A DNA stretch of 64,000 nt from Streptomyces barkulensis (GTDB taxonomy: Bacteria > Actinomycetota > Actinomycetes > Streptomycetales > Streptomycetaceae). Both the position numbers and the translations under genes were made by a program. Location: the NCBI RefSeq assembly GCF_002843305.1, contig NZ_PGSG01000108.1, positions 1-64,000 of the forward strand, given 5' to 3'. Position 1 is the stretch's first letter, and each line of letters begins with the position of its first letter. Of the stretch, positions 1 through 8,200 are shown one piece after another. The notes beneath the pieces are model-generated. The model had not been told where the DNA came from. It did no database searches and was given only the letters and a program-made list of their open reading frames with translations.

Positions 1-51
1 GTGTGCGCGGTCGTCCTGCGCTCCCTGCTCAACAACCAGCACCGCCGCTGA
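1..51 (+). CDS. C-terminus of a Spd-like (spread) mobile element transfer protein, partial
   Basis: Sixteen codons in frame 1 end at TGA 49-51. The tail is hydrophobic then basic: CAVVLRSLL followed by NNQHRR. This resembles the C-terminal end of the small membrane SpdD-type proteins encoded just upstream of the initiator gene in Streptomyces AICEs. These proteins aid the spread of the element within recipient mycelium. A strong hairpin follows directly. The assignment rests on position and a short tail only. Any other small membrane protein would also fit. Confidence 0.5.
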   Translation: MCAVVLRSLLNNQHRR

Positions 52-58
52 ACGGCCT

Positions 59-96
59 CCGGGGCGGCCTCAACCGCCAAGTTTCCGCCGCCCCGG
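59..96 (+). terminator. Hairpin after the Spd-like gene
   Basis: Arms at 59-68 (CCGGGGCGGC) and 87-96 (GCCGCCCCGG) form a perfect 10-bp stem with an 18-nt loop, starting 8 nt after the stop codon at 49-51. There is no U tract, as is common in Streptomyces terminators. It would separate the transfer genes from the replication genes. Confidence 0.5.
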
Positions 97-146
97 ACGC
101 CTCCTTTCCCTTCCAGATCCGCAGATCCGAAAGAGAGGACCTCATC

Positions 147-329
147 ATGCCCCAGCACGCTCCGCACCGGCCGATCTGCCGCGACTGCGACGGCTTCCCG
201 GCCGTGGCCATCACCACCGGCACCCGCCACCGCGACGGCACCCGCGTGACCGTCCGCGTGGTCTGCCCGGCCTGCCGAGGCACCGGCCACGCCCCCCGCG
301 CCACCGTCCTGATCCGCGCCGGGCGGTGA
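147..329 (+). CDS. Small zinc-finger-like protein of the integrative element
   Basis: A 60-residue basic protein. It has a CRDC pair near residue 9 and a CPACRGTG motif near residue 41, which resembles a DnaJ-type zinc-binding repeat and suggests one zinc site. ATG 147 is preceded by GAGAGGA at 8-13 nt. Its stop overlaps the GTG start of the initiator gene, so the two are translationally coupled. Small proteins with this pattern are often found just before the initiator gene in Streptomyces AICEs. I know of no demonstrated function. It may assist replication or DNA binding, but that is a guess from position. Confidence 0.7.
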   Translation: MPQHAPHRPICRDCDGFPAVAITTGTRHRDGTRVTVRVVCPACRGTGHAPRATVLIRAGR

Positions 330-1723
330 CCGCGCCCATGACCGACGCCGCCACGCTGGCGGGAGTGGACCCGATCACCTGGCAGGACTTCCTGCGGGTG
401 GCCGGGTCCCCCGGCTTTGACCGCTGGCAAGAGCAGGTGCGCCGCACCGGCGGCTGCGCCGACCCCATCCACCTGACCGGCTCCACCAAGACCCTCGACC
501 GCACCACCGGCACCGTCCTGCACGCCTACTCCACCGACGGTGAGCCCGGCGGACGCCTGCGGGTGGCCTGCGGCAACCGCCGCGCCTCGCGCTGCCCGTC
601 CTGCGCCTGGACCTACGCCGGAGACACCTTTCACCTCATCCGCGCCGGACTGACCGGCGACCGCTCCAAGGGCGTGGCCGAGGCCGTCCGCGACCACCCC
701 CGCGTCTTCGCCACCCTCACCGCACCGTCCTTCGGCCCGGTGCACAACCGTCCCGCCCGCGGCCGGTGCCGCTGCGGTGCCCGCCACCGCGAGAACGCGC
801 CCGAGCTGGGCACCCCGCTCGACCCCGACACCTACGACTACGCGGGCGCGGTGCTGTGGAACAACCACGCCTCCGAGCTGTGGCGGTACTTCACCATCTA
901 CCTGCGCCGGGAAGTCGCCCGCCAGACCGGACGGACCCAGAAAGCCTGCCACCAGGTGCTCCGGGTGGCCTTCGGCAAGGTCGCCGAGTACCAGCGCCGG
1001 GGCGCGGTCCACTTCCACGCCGTCATCCGCTTCGACGGCCCCGACGGACCCGACTCCGCCCCGCCCCAGTGGGCCACCGTGGAGCTGCTGACCAACGCCA
1101 TCCGCGCCGCCGCCGCCCGCGTCGCCGTCACCGTGCCCGCCGCCGGCACCCAGCCCGCCCGAACCTTGCGCTGGGGCACCCAGCTCGACATCCAGCCCAT
1201 CAGCGCCTTCGACGGCGGGGAGATCACCGAACAGGCCGTCGCCTCCTACGTCGCCAAGTACGCCACCAAAGCCGCCGAGACCACCGGCACGGTAGACCAC
1301 CGGATCGGCAACACCGAAGCCCTCGATCTGCTGGACATTCCCGAGCATCCCAAGCGGCTGATCGCGGCCTGCCTCGACCTGCACCGGCTCTACCCGGACC
1401 GCAAGCTGCGCCAGTGGGCGCACATGCTCGGCTTCCGCGGCCACTTCTCCACCAAATCCCGCCGCTACTCCACCACCCTCGGCGCGCTGCGCCAAGTCCG
1501 CGCCGACTACCGCGCCGCCGAACAACGCGCCGCCCTCGGCCTGCCCGACCCCGACGCCCACCCCGAGGCGACCGTGCTGACCGTCGCCCACTGGGCCTAC
1601 GCCGGGCACGGCCACACCGCTGGCGAGTCCTGGCTCGCCTCCCAGATCGCCCGCGACATCCGCGCATCCCGCGACGCAGCACGCGAAGCACGCGCAGACC
1701 TCGAAGCACAAGGAGAGTGGTGA
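326..1723 (+). CDS. repSA: RepSA-type rolling-circle replication initiator
   Basis: 465 residues. It should nick the element's origin and start rolling-circle replication of the excised circle. A cysteine-rich N-terminal part (CGNRRASRCPSC near residue 82, then a CRC-type cluster near 148) looks zinc-binding. The HUH metal motif is HFH at residues 229-231, in AVHFHAVIRF. Candidate nicking tyrosines are Y308 and Y312 in the motif SYVAKYATK. GTG 326 overlaps the upstream stop codon; ATG 338 is an alternative start. The excisionase gene starts 2 nt after the stop. The order initiator-xis-int is that of pSAM2. The origin could not be placed. Confidence 0.85.
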   Translation: MTAPMTDAATLAGVDPITWQDFLRVAGSPGFDRWQEQVRRTGGCADPIHLTGSTKTLDRTTGTVLHAYSTDGEPGGRLRVACGNRRASRCPSCAWTYAGDTFHLIRAGLTGDRSKGVAEAVRDHPRVFATLTAPSFGPVHNRPARGRCRCGARHRENAPELGTPLDPDTYDYAGAVLWNNHASELWRYFTIYLRREVARQTGRTQKACHQVLRVAFGKVAEYQRRGAVHFHAVIRFDGPDGPDSAPPQWATVELLTNAIRAAAARVAVTVPAAGTQPARTLRWGTQLDIQPISAFDGGEITEQAVASYVAKYATKAAETTGTVDHRIGNTEALDLLDIPEHPKRLIAACLDLHRLYPDRKLRQWAHMLGFRGHFSTKSRRYSTTLGALRQVRADYRAAEQRAALGLPDPDAHPEATVLTVAHWAYAGHGHTAGESWLASQIARDIRASRDAAREARADLEAQGEW

Positions 1724-1725
1724 CC

Positions 1726-1920
1726 ATGGCCCGTCCGCTCCCGGCCCGCTACCTGACCCCGCTGGACGTGGCCGACCTGTTCGGCGTGCCGGTTGAGACG
1801 GTCTACCAGTGGCGTCGCAAGCGCACCGGTCCCCGCGGCTTCCGGGTCGGCCGTCATCTGCGCTTCGACCCCGAAGACGTGCGCCGCTGGGTGGCCGAGC
1901 AGATGGAGGCGGCTGCCTGA
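1726..1920 (+). CDS. xis: Excisionase (MerR/HTH_17-type DNA-binding protein)
   Basis: 64 residues. The fold is a winged helix: YLTPLDVADLFGVPVETVYQW forms the helix-turn-helix and FRVGRHLRFDPEDV the wing, the pattern of small AlpA/Xis directionality factors. It would bind near the attachment site and turn the integrase toward excision. AAGGAG lies about 10 nt before ATG 1726. Its TGA overlaps the ATG of the integrase gene by one base, so the two are co-translated. The split into short motif names here is mine. The family assignment is firm, but target sites are unknown. Confidence 0.85.
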   Translation: MARPLPARYLTPLDVADLFGVPVETVYQWRRKRTGPRGFRVGRHLRFDPEDVRRWVAEQMEAAA

Positions 1921-3251
1921 TGGCCGGACACATCCAAGACCGCTGGTTCAAGACCGTGCCCGGCCCGGACGGCAAGCCGGTCAAGGTCAAGACCGACCGG
2001 CACGGCACCGGCCTGCGCTACCGCGCCCGGTACGTCGCCCCGGACGGCACGGAGAAGAGCCAGTCCTTCCCCGACAAAGCCAAGCGCAAGGCGGAAGCCT
2101 GGCTCGCCAAGATCGGGGCCGACCTGGCGCGGGGTGACTACGTCGATCCGGCGTCGGGCCGTGTCACGTTCCGGGAGTACGTCGCGGACTGGATCAAGAC
2201 GCAGACCACCGACCCGGCTACGCGGGGATCCGTCGAGATGCGGCTACGGCTGCACGCGGTCCCGTACCTGGGCTCTCGGACGATGGGGACGATCCAGCCG
2301 TCGCATCTGCGGCTGTGGATGCGGCAGATGGAGGACGCCGGACTGTCCCCGGCTTACCGCCGGGTGATCTTCGCGCACGTCTCGACGGTCTTCACCGCTG
2401 CCGTGGAGGACCGCGTGATCCGCGAGAACCCGTGCCGGGCCCGGTCGGTCAAGGCTCCCCGGCCCGACCCGCGCAAGGTCAAGCCGTGGTCGGAGGAACG
2501 TGTGATGGCGGTCCGCTCGCAGCTCCCGGACGGCTACCGTGCGATGGTCGAGCTGGCGGCGGGCTGTGGGCTGCGGCAGGGGGAGGTCTTCGGCCTGGCC
2601 GTGGAGGACCTCGACTTCCTCGGCGGCCTGGTGCACGTCGTCCGCCAGGTCAAGTTGCTGGACAACCGGCCGGTGTTCGCCCCGCCCAAGGGCGGCAAGG
2701 AGCGGGACGTACCGCTGCCGGAATCCGTGGCGGCCGTCCTGGCCGACCACATCACGCGACACAAGCCGTGTGAGATCACGCTGCCGTGGAAGACGCCGGA
2801 CGGTCCGCCGGTGACGGCGACGCTCCTCTTCTCCAGCCCGACCGGGCTGCCGCTGGACCGGAACCGCTTCAACGATCGCGTGTGGAGGCCGGCACTTCGG
2901 GCTGTCGGTGTGCCGACGGGGCGGGAGAACGGCATGCACGCGCTACGGCACTTCTACGCCTCGGTCCTCCTGGACGCGGGGGAGAGCATCAAGGCTCTGA
3001 GCGAGTACCTGGGGCACCACGATCCGGGCTACACCCTGCGGACGTACACGCACCTGATGCCGACGAGTCAGACGCGGACCCGTGCCGCTGTGGACCGGGT
3101 TTTCGGCGGCCCGGTGGGCTCTGGTGACGGCCCGGAGACGGCCCAGGGACCGGATCAGGGCACTGACCTGGGGGATTCTCAGAAGCCGAAGTTCTGCGTC
3201 CACCAGGGGCCGCCCTCGGCGAAGTGCGCGCCCACGCCCAGGGTCCGGTAG
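1920..3251 (+). CDS. int: Tyrosine recombinase (integrase) of the element
   Basis: 443 residues, in the range of pSAM2-type integrases. The N-terminal part carries an AP2-like arm-binding region and a SAM-like core-binding domain (about 70-170). The catalytic domain shows R219 (GCGLRQGE), H340 and R343 (HALRH), H366 (LGHHD) and the nucleophile Y376 (RTYTHLMP). GGAGG sits 10 nt before ATG 1920. The last 24 or so codons lie antisense to the end of the CAP-domain gene. In the integrated state the integrase C-terminus is therefore written by, or overlaps, chromosomal DNA. The circular form may encode a different tail. Confidence 0.9.
   Translation: MAGHIQDRWFKTVPGPDGKPVKVKTDRHGTGLRYRARYVAPDGTEKSQSFPDKAKRKAEAWLAKIGADLARGDYVDPASGRVTFREYVADWIKTQTTDPATRGSVEMRLRLHAVPYLGSRTMGTIQPSHLRLWMRQMEDAGLSPAYRRVIFAHVSTVFTAAVEDRVIRENPCRARSVKAPRPDPRKVKPWSEERVMAVRSQLPDGYRAMVELAAGCGLRQGEVFGLAVEDLDFLGGLVHVVRQVKLLDNRPVFAPPKGGKERDVPLPESVAAVLADHITRHKPCEITLPWKTPDGPPVTATLLFSSPTGLPLDRNRFNDRVWRPALRAVGVPTGRENGMHALRHFYASVLLDAGESIKALSEYLGHHDPGYTLRTYTHLMPTSQTRTRAAVDRVFGGPVGSGDGPETAQGPDQGTDLGDSQKPKFCVHQGPPSAKCAPTPRVR
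3140..3251. other. Probable right attachment junction in the 3' end of the CAP gene
   Basis: The integrase frame (to 3251) and the convergent CAP gene (stop at 3179-3181) overlap by 73 bp. Tyrosine integrases of this class usually target gene 3' ends and restore them on insertion, so the crossover core probably lies at or just inside the last codons of the CAP gene. No tRNA is present to serve as the target. The core cannot be named because the matching left copy is outside the window. Confidence 0.45.
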
Positions 3252-4114
3252 TCGCAGTTGAGGATGTTGGCGCGGTGGCCGGGACTGTCCATCCAGGCGT
3301 CCATCACCGCCTGTGCGTCGGCCTGGCCGCGGGCTATGTTCTCACCGCCGAGGTTGTCGATGCCCGCCGCCTCGGCGCGGTCCCAGGGGGTGTCGCCGTC
3401 GGGGCCGGTGTGGGAGAAGAACCCCCGGTCGGCCATGTCCTGGCTGAAGTCCTCGGCCAGTTCGGCCAGTTCGGGATCGGCGGTGACCGGACGGCAGCCG
3501 GCCTCGGCCCGCTCCAGGTTGACCAGTCTCAGCACCTCCGCCTCGGCGGCCGTCTCCTCGTCGAGGGGAAGACCGGTCGTGGTGGGCTTCCGGGAGGAGG
3601 CGGAGGGCTCGCCGGGAGTGCCGGAGGGATCGCGGACGTCGTCGCCCGCGCTGTACTTCTCGGCGGGGGGCGTGCTGCCGCGTGACGGGGTGGGCTCGGC
3701 AGCCCTCTCGGACGGCGTGGCCTCGGGTTTCTCCGGCTTCCGGTCGCGCGAGGGCTCGGCGCCGGGGGAGGCGGCCCGGCCGTCGCCGAGGCCCGCGGTG
3801 GAGTCCTCGCCGCGGTCGTCCGGGGCCGGTGTCGTCGCGCCCTGGGACCGCAGGTCCCGCAGATCGTCCGGGGCCACGCCGGAGGGGGAGGCGAATCCGC
3901 CGACGGTGTAGTCGCCGCTCGGGCCGGGCAGCACCCCCGAGGCCACCGCCACGGCGCCCATCGCCATCGCGGCCGAGGCTCCGAGGAGGCCGGTGCGGAC
4001 GGGGGCGGCACTCCGCTTGCGGTGCGGACCGCGGTGGCGTCCGCCCGCCGCGTGGCGGTCGGAGGTGACGGGGGCCGGTGCTGGAACCGGTTCGGCGCGG
4101 CGGTGGCGTCCCAT
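3179..4114 (-). CDS. Secreted CAP-domain (SCP/PR1-like, YkwD family) protein
   Basis: 311 residues. The start MGRHRR and a basic stretch precede a hydrophobic segment near residues 42-62 (LLGASAAMAMGAVAVA), which looks like a signal peptide or anchor. A long Ser/Pro/Thr-rich linker follows (about 75-185). The CAP domain (about 190-311) has SHTGPDGDTPWDR, GENIARG and SPGHRANIL, with the tail GPWWTQNFGF. Bacterial CAP proteins are extracellular and poorly understood; links to spores, cell walls or proteolysis have been proposed. ATG 4114 has GAGGA about 9 nt upstream. The 3' end is the likely target of the adjacent integrative element. The coding sequence looks intact. Confidence 0.85.
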   Translation of the reverse strand: MGRHRRAEPVPAPAPVTSDRHAAGGRHRGPHRKRSAAPVRTGLLGASAAMAMGAVAVASGVLPGPSGDYTVGGFASPSGVAPDDLRDLRSQGATTPAPDDRGEDSTAGLGDGRAASPGAEPSRDRKPEKPEATPSERAAEPTPSRGSTPPAEKYSAGDDVRDPSGTPGEPSASSRKPTTTGLPLDEETAAEAEVLRLVNLERAEAGCRPVTADPELAELAEDFSQDMADRGFFSHTGPDGDTPWDRAEAAGIDNLGGENIARGQADAQAVMDAWMDSPGHRANILNCDYRTLGVGAHFAEGGPWWTQNFGF

Positions 4115-4149
4115 CTGCTGCAGTCCTCACGTGATCGGCGTCACTTGTG

Positions 4150-4165
4150 TCACTCGAAAGAGTGA
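4150..4165. promoter_or_regulatory. Perfect inverted repeat upstream of the CAP gene
   Basis: TCACTC-GAAA-GAGTGA is a perfect 6-bp inverted repeat with a 4-nt centre, 36-51 nt before the CAP-gene start codon. It sits where an operator or a 5' leader hairpin would lie. It also faces the divergent acylphosphatase gene, but is 135 nt from it. No regulator can be assigned. Confidence 0.4.
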
Positions 4166-4287
4166 GTCCCGTTGCGGCGTGACTGTACGGCATCCACATG
4201 GGGCGGAGGAGCGGACGGCGTAAACCCGGGAGGCGGGAGGGGGCGGGGACGTATGGGTGGGGCGTGTGGGAGCGGCGCGCGCCCGGA

Positions 4288-4293
4288 TAGCGT
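4288..4293 (+). promoter_or_regulatory. -10 element (TAGCGT) of a leaderless acylphosphatase mRNA
   Basis: TAGCGT fits the Streptomyces -10 pattern TANNNT and ends 6 nt before ATG 4300. There is no Shine-Dalgarno sequence in between. This is the arrangement of leaderless transcripts. The -35 region is not recognisable. Confidence 0.4.
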
Positions 4294-4299
4294 GCGCTC

Positions 4300-4617
4300 A
4301 TGGGTACGAACACGGAGGGTGCCGGCGAAGGCGCGGCCGGGGAGGCCGTGCGGATGACGGCCTGGGTGCGCGGACAGGTGCAGGGGGTCGGCTTCCGCTG
4401 GTTCACCCGGGCCAACGCGCTGCGGATCGGTGGCCTGGAGGGCTTCGCGCTCAATCTCGGCGACGGCCGGGTCCAGGTGGTCGCCGAAGGGCCGCGCGAT
4501 CGCTGTGAACTGCTGCTGGCATGGCTCCGAACGGGTGATACGCCGGGCCGGGTCGAAGGCGTGACCGAGATCTGGAGTCCGCCGCGCGGCGGCTACGAGG
4601 GCTTCGCGGTCCGATGA
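4300..4617 (+). CDS. acyP: Acylphosphatase
   Basis: 105 residues. It hydrolyses carboxyl-phosphate bonds in small metabolites such as acetyl phosphate; a physiological substrate is not known. The family core is complete: WVRGQVQGVGFRWF holds the phosphate-binding loop and catalytic Arg, and NLGDGRVQVVAEG holds the catalytic Asn. The first 18 residues are an extension beyond the usual 90-residue domain. ATG 4353 (MTAWVRG) would give a family-length protein, but the -10 hexamer next to ATG 4300 favours the long form. It lies between the CAP gene and the small gene before smc. Confidence 0.9.
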   Translation: MGTNTEGAGEGAAGEAVRMTAWVRGQVQGVGFRWFTRANALRIGGLEGFALNLGDGRVQVVAEGPRDRCELLLAWLRTGDTPGRVEGVTEIWSPPRGGYEGFAVR

Positions 4618-4901
4618 TCCAAAGTGGTTGCCTTTCCCCGCGTGACGTGCAAGGCTGCGGCCAGCGTCACCCCCGCGGGACCCCGCGAGCCCTCCGGCAG
4701 ATTGAGTGCCGTCGAGTCAAGGCCGCCGGGGCGTGTGGCGTGATCGTGTTGACCGCCAAAACTTTTGGTGAGACGCTGGAAGCCCCGCGCACCGCAGCTG
4801 TTCTGCCTTGGTAACGAAGGCCGAACGGCAACCGCGGATGCGAATCCCTCACGACCCACCACCGTTCCGGTCGGTCACTTCAGTGTGGAGGACCATCCAT
4901 C

Positions 4902-5111
4902 ATGGCAAAGGCGCTTCTCGGTTACGTCGGCGGTTCCGACCCCCGAGTCCTCGCCGAGATGCGACGGCTGCAGCAGCGTGTTCAGGACCTGGAATCCGAG
5001 CTGGTACGGATCCAGGCCGAGAACGACGCGCTGTCGGCCGCCGCTGCACGGCACGGCGACTCGTTGCTGGAGAGCATCGACGTATCCAAGGCGGAGCCTG
5101 CGCTCACCTGA
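4902..5111 (+). CDS. Conserved small coiled-coil protein upstream of smc
   Basis: 69 residues. It begins MAKALLGYVGG. Residues 14-50 (EMRRLQQRVQDLESEL and on) form a clear heptad coiled coil. GGAGGA lies about 10 nt before ATG 4902. It is acidic and probably cytoplasmic. I recall similar short proteins just before smc in Streptomyces, but no function is known to me. An adaptor role for Smc or the cell surface would be speculation. It is separate from smc by 178 nt and probably has its own transcript. Confidence 0.75.
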   Translation: MAKALLGYVGGSDPRVLAEMRRLQQRVQDLESELVRIQAENDALSAAAARHGDSLLESIDVSKAEPALT

Positions 5112-5275
5112 CCTCCCGGTCCGGGGAACGCAGCGCCAAGCCGCTGGAGAAAACTGCAAGGGACGCTTCGGCGTCCCTTCGTCGTTTCCGGCCGGAGCCG
5201 TGGCGCCTACCGTGTGATGTGCCCCACCCGTTCAGCGGCGAAACCCGCCTCGGTCGTGAAACAGACACCTGGGAG

Positions 5276-5281
5276 TAAAGT
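5276..5281 (+). promoter_or_regulatory. -10 element (TAAAGT) before smc
   Basis: TAAAGT ends 8 nt before GTG 5290. The only purine-rich SD-like run, GGGAG at 5271-5275, is 14 nt from the start and lies upstream of the hexamer. The transcript would begin at or next to the start codon, so smc is probably leaderless. Confidence 0.4.
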
Positions 5282-5289
5282 CCGGATAC

Positions 5290-8200
5290 GTGCACCTCAA
5301 GAGCCTGACCCTGCGCGGGTTCAAGTCCTTCGCCTCGGCCACGACGCTGCGCTTCGAGCCGGGCATCACCTGCGTGGTGGGCCCCAACGGCTCCGGCAAG
5401 TCCAACGTCGTGGACGCCCTGTCGTGGGTGATGGGCGAGCAGGGTGCCAAGTCGCTGCGCGGCGGCAAGATGGAGGACGTCATCTTCGCCGGGACGGCGG
5501 GCCCCTCCGGCCGTCCCCCGCTCGGCCGTGCCGAGGTCTCCCTGACCATCGACAACTCCGATGGCGCACTGCCCATCGAGTACGCCGAGGTCACCATCAC
5601 GCGGATCATGTTCCGCAACGGCGGCAGCGAGTACCAGATCAACGGCGACACCTGCCGTCTGCTGGACATCCAGGAGCTGCTGTCGGACTCCGGCATCGGC
5701 CGTGAGATGCACGTCATCGTCGGGCAGGGGCAGCTCGACTCCGTCCTGCACGCCGACCCGGCCGGCCGCCGGGCCTTCATCGAGGAGGCCGCCGGCGTCC
5801 TCAAGCACCGCAGACGCAAGGAGAAGGCGCTGCGGAAACTGGACGCGATGCAGGCCAACCTCGCCCGCGTCCAGGACCTCACCGACGAACTGCGCCGCCA
5901 GCTCAAGCCGCTGGGACGGCAGGCGGCCGTGGCCCGCCGGGCCGCGGTGATCCAGGCGGACCTGCGAGATGCCCGGCTGCGACTGCTGGCCGACGATCTG
6001 GTGGCCCTGCGCGCGGCGCTGAAGGCCGAACTCGCCGACGAGGCCGCGCTCAGGGAGCGGAAGGAGTCGGTGGAGGCCGGCCTCGGGGAGGTGCTGCGGC
6101 GGGAGGCCGCGCTGGAGCAGCAGGTCGGGGAGTTGTCCCCGCGGCTGGAGCAGGCGCAGCAGACCTGGTACGAGCTGTCGCAGCTCGCCGAGCGGGTGCG
6201 CGGCACCGTGAGCCTGGCCGACGCCCGGGTCCGCAGTGCGTCCGCCGAGCCCGTCGAGGAGCGCCGGGGGCGCGACCCGGAGGACATGGAGCGCGAGGCG
6301 GCCCGGGTCCGCGAGCAGGAGGCGGAGCTGACGGCCGCGCTGGAGGCGGCGAGCCGGGCGCTGGAGGACACCGTCGCCCACCGGGCGGAGCTGGAGCGCG
6401 CCCTGGCGGACGAGGAGCGGCGGCTGAAGGACGCCGCACGCGCCATCGCCGACCGCCGCGAGGGGCTGGCCCGGCTGCACGGCCAGGTCACCGCCGCCCG
6501 GGGCCGGGCCGCCTCCGCACAGGCCGAGATCGACCGGCTGGCCACCGCCCGGGACGAGGCGGCCGAGCGCGCGGCGGCGGCCCAGGAGGAGTACGAGGCG
6601 CTGCGGGCCGAGGTGGAGGGCCTGGACGCGGACGACGCCGAGCTGGCCGAGGGCCATGAGGCGGCCGGACGGGAGTTGGCCGAGGCCGAGGCGGAGCTGA
6701 GCGCGGCCCGCGAGGCGCTGTCGGCCGCCGAGCGGGAGCGCGCGGCGACCGCTGCCCGCCGTGACGCCCTGGCCCTGGGACTGCGCCGCAAGGACGGCAC
6801 CGGGGCTCTGCTCGGCGCCGGCGACGAACTGGCCGGACTGCTCGGCCCGGCCGCCGAACTCCTCACCGTCACACCCGGTTTCGAGGTGCCCGTCGCCGCC
6901 GCTCTCGGCTCGGCCGCGGACGCCGTGGCCGTGGACGGCCCGGCCGCGGCCGCCGACGCCCTGCGCCTGCTGCGCGGGCAGGACGCCGGCCGCGCGGCGC
7001 TGGTGCTCGGCGGCGCGCCTTCACAGGAGCCCCCCGGGGCCCTGGACGTACCCGGTGCGCGGTGGGCCGCGGAGCTGGTGTCGGGTCCGGATGTCCTGCT
7101 GCCCGCCCTGCGGCGGCTGCTGCGCGGCGTGGTGGTGGTCGGCGCCCTCCAGGACGCGGTGGGGCTGGTGACCGCCCGCCCGGAGCTGACCGCCGTCACC
7201 GCCGAGGGGGATCTGCTCGGCGCCCACTTCGCGCAGGGCGGTTCGGCCGGGGCGCCGTCGCTGCTGGAGGTACAGGCGTCGGTGGACGAGGCCGCCGCGG
7301 AGCTGGCCGAGCTGGACGGCCGGTGCGAGGCGCTGGCCGAGGACCGGGAGAGGGCCCGGGAGCGGCGGCGCGAGTGTGCCGCCCGGGTCGAGGAGCTGGG
7401 GGCGCGGCGCAGCGCGGCCGACAGGGAGAGATCGCAGGTCGCCGGTCGCCTCGGGCGGCTGGGCGGGCAGGCGCGGGCCGCGGCGGGGGAGGCCGAGCGT
7501 GCGGCGGCGGCCGTGGCCAGGGCCGAGGAGGCGCTGGCGCGGGCCCGTGAGGAGGCCGAGGTACTGGCCGGGCGGCTGGCGGCGGCCGAGGAACAGCCGG
7601 GCGAGGAGGAGCCGGACACCTCGGTGCGCGACCGGCTGGCGGCCGACGGTGCCAACGCCCGCCAGACGGAGATGGAGGCCCGCCTCCAGGCGCGCACCCA
7701 CGAGGAGAGGGTCAAGGGGCTCGCCGGGCGGGCGGACTCCCTGGACCGGGCGGCGCGCGCCGAACGGGAGGCGCGGGCGCGTGCGGAGCGCCGGCGCGCC
7801 CGGCTGCGGCACGAGCGGGAGGTGGCCTCGGCCGTCGCTTCCGGCGCCCGGCAGCTGCTGGCGCATGTGGAGGTGTCGCTGGCGCGGGCCGGGGAGGAGC
7901 GGGAGGCCGCCCGCGGCGCCAAGGCCGAGCGGGAACGCGAACTGGCCGCCGAACGCGACCGGGGCCGGCAGCTGAAGGAGGAACTGGACAAGCTCACCGA
8001 CTCCGTGCACCGCGGCGAGGTGCTGGGCGCCGAGAAGCGGCTGCGGATCGAGCAGTTGGAGACCCGGTCTCTGGAGGAGCTGGGTGTGGAGCCGGCCGTA
8101 CTGGTCCGCGAGTACGGCCCCGACCAGCCGGTGCCGCCGTCGCCTCCCGCCGAGGGGGAGGAGCTGCCCGAGGACCCCGGTCACCCGCGCAACCGCCCGG

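Larger units (their letters stand above)
1..3251. mobile_element. Right end of a pSAM2-like integrative conjugative element (AICE)
   Basis: The gene set and order, Spd-like tail, small zinc-finger protein, RepSA-type initiator, excisionase and tyrosine integrase, all on the plus strand with 1-14 nt overlaps or tight spacing, is the replication-integration module of actinomycete integrative conjugative elements such as pSAM2. The left part, with the FtsK-like transfer protein and regulators, would lie before the window. The integrase is the last gene and its frame runs into the convergent CAP-domain gene, so the chromosomal junction must fall near 3150-3251. No tRNA lies at this edge, unlike most AICEs. 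Family identity comes from recognised motifs. The exact boundary is inferred, because the left attachment site is not visible. Confidence 0.85.

Noticed and set aside
3100..3300. tRNA as the attachment target of the integrative element.
   Set aside because: No cloverleaf or TpsiC-loop motif is present here; the CAP gene end is the only candidate.
5104..7997. Long open frames on the minus strand of smc (up to 921 codons).
   Set aside because: High-GC antisense frames with Arg/Ser/Ala-rich, repetitive translation. Smc is unmistakable on the plus strand.
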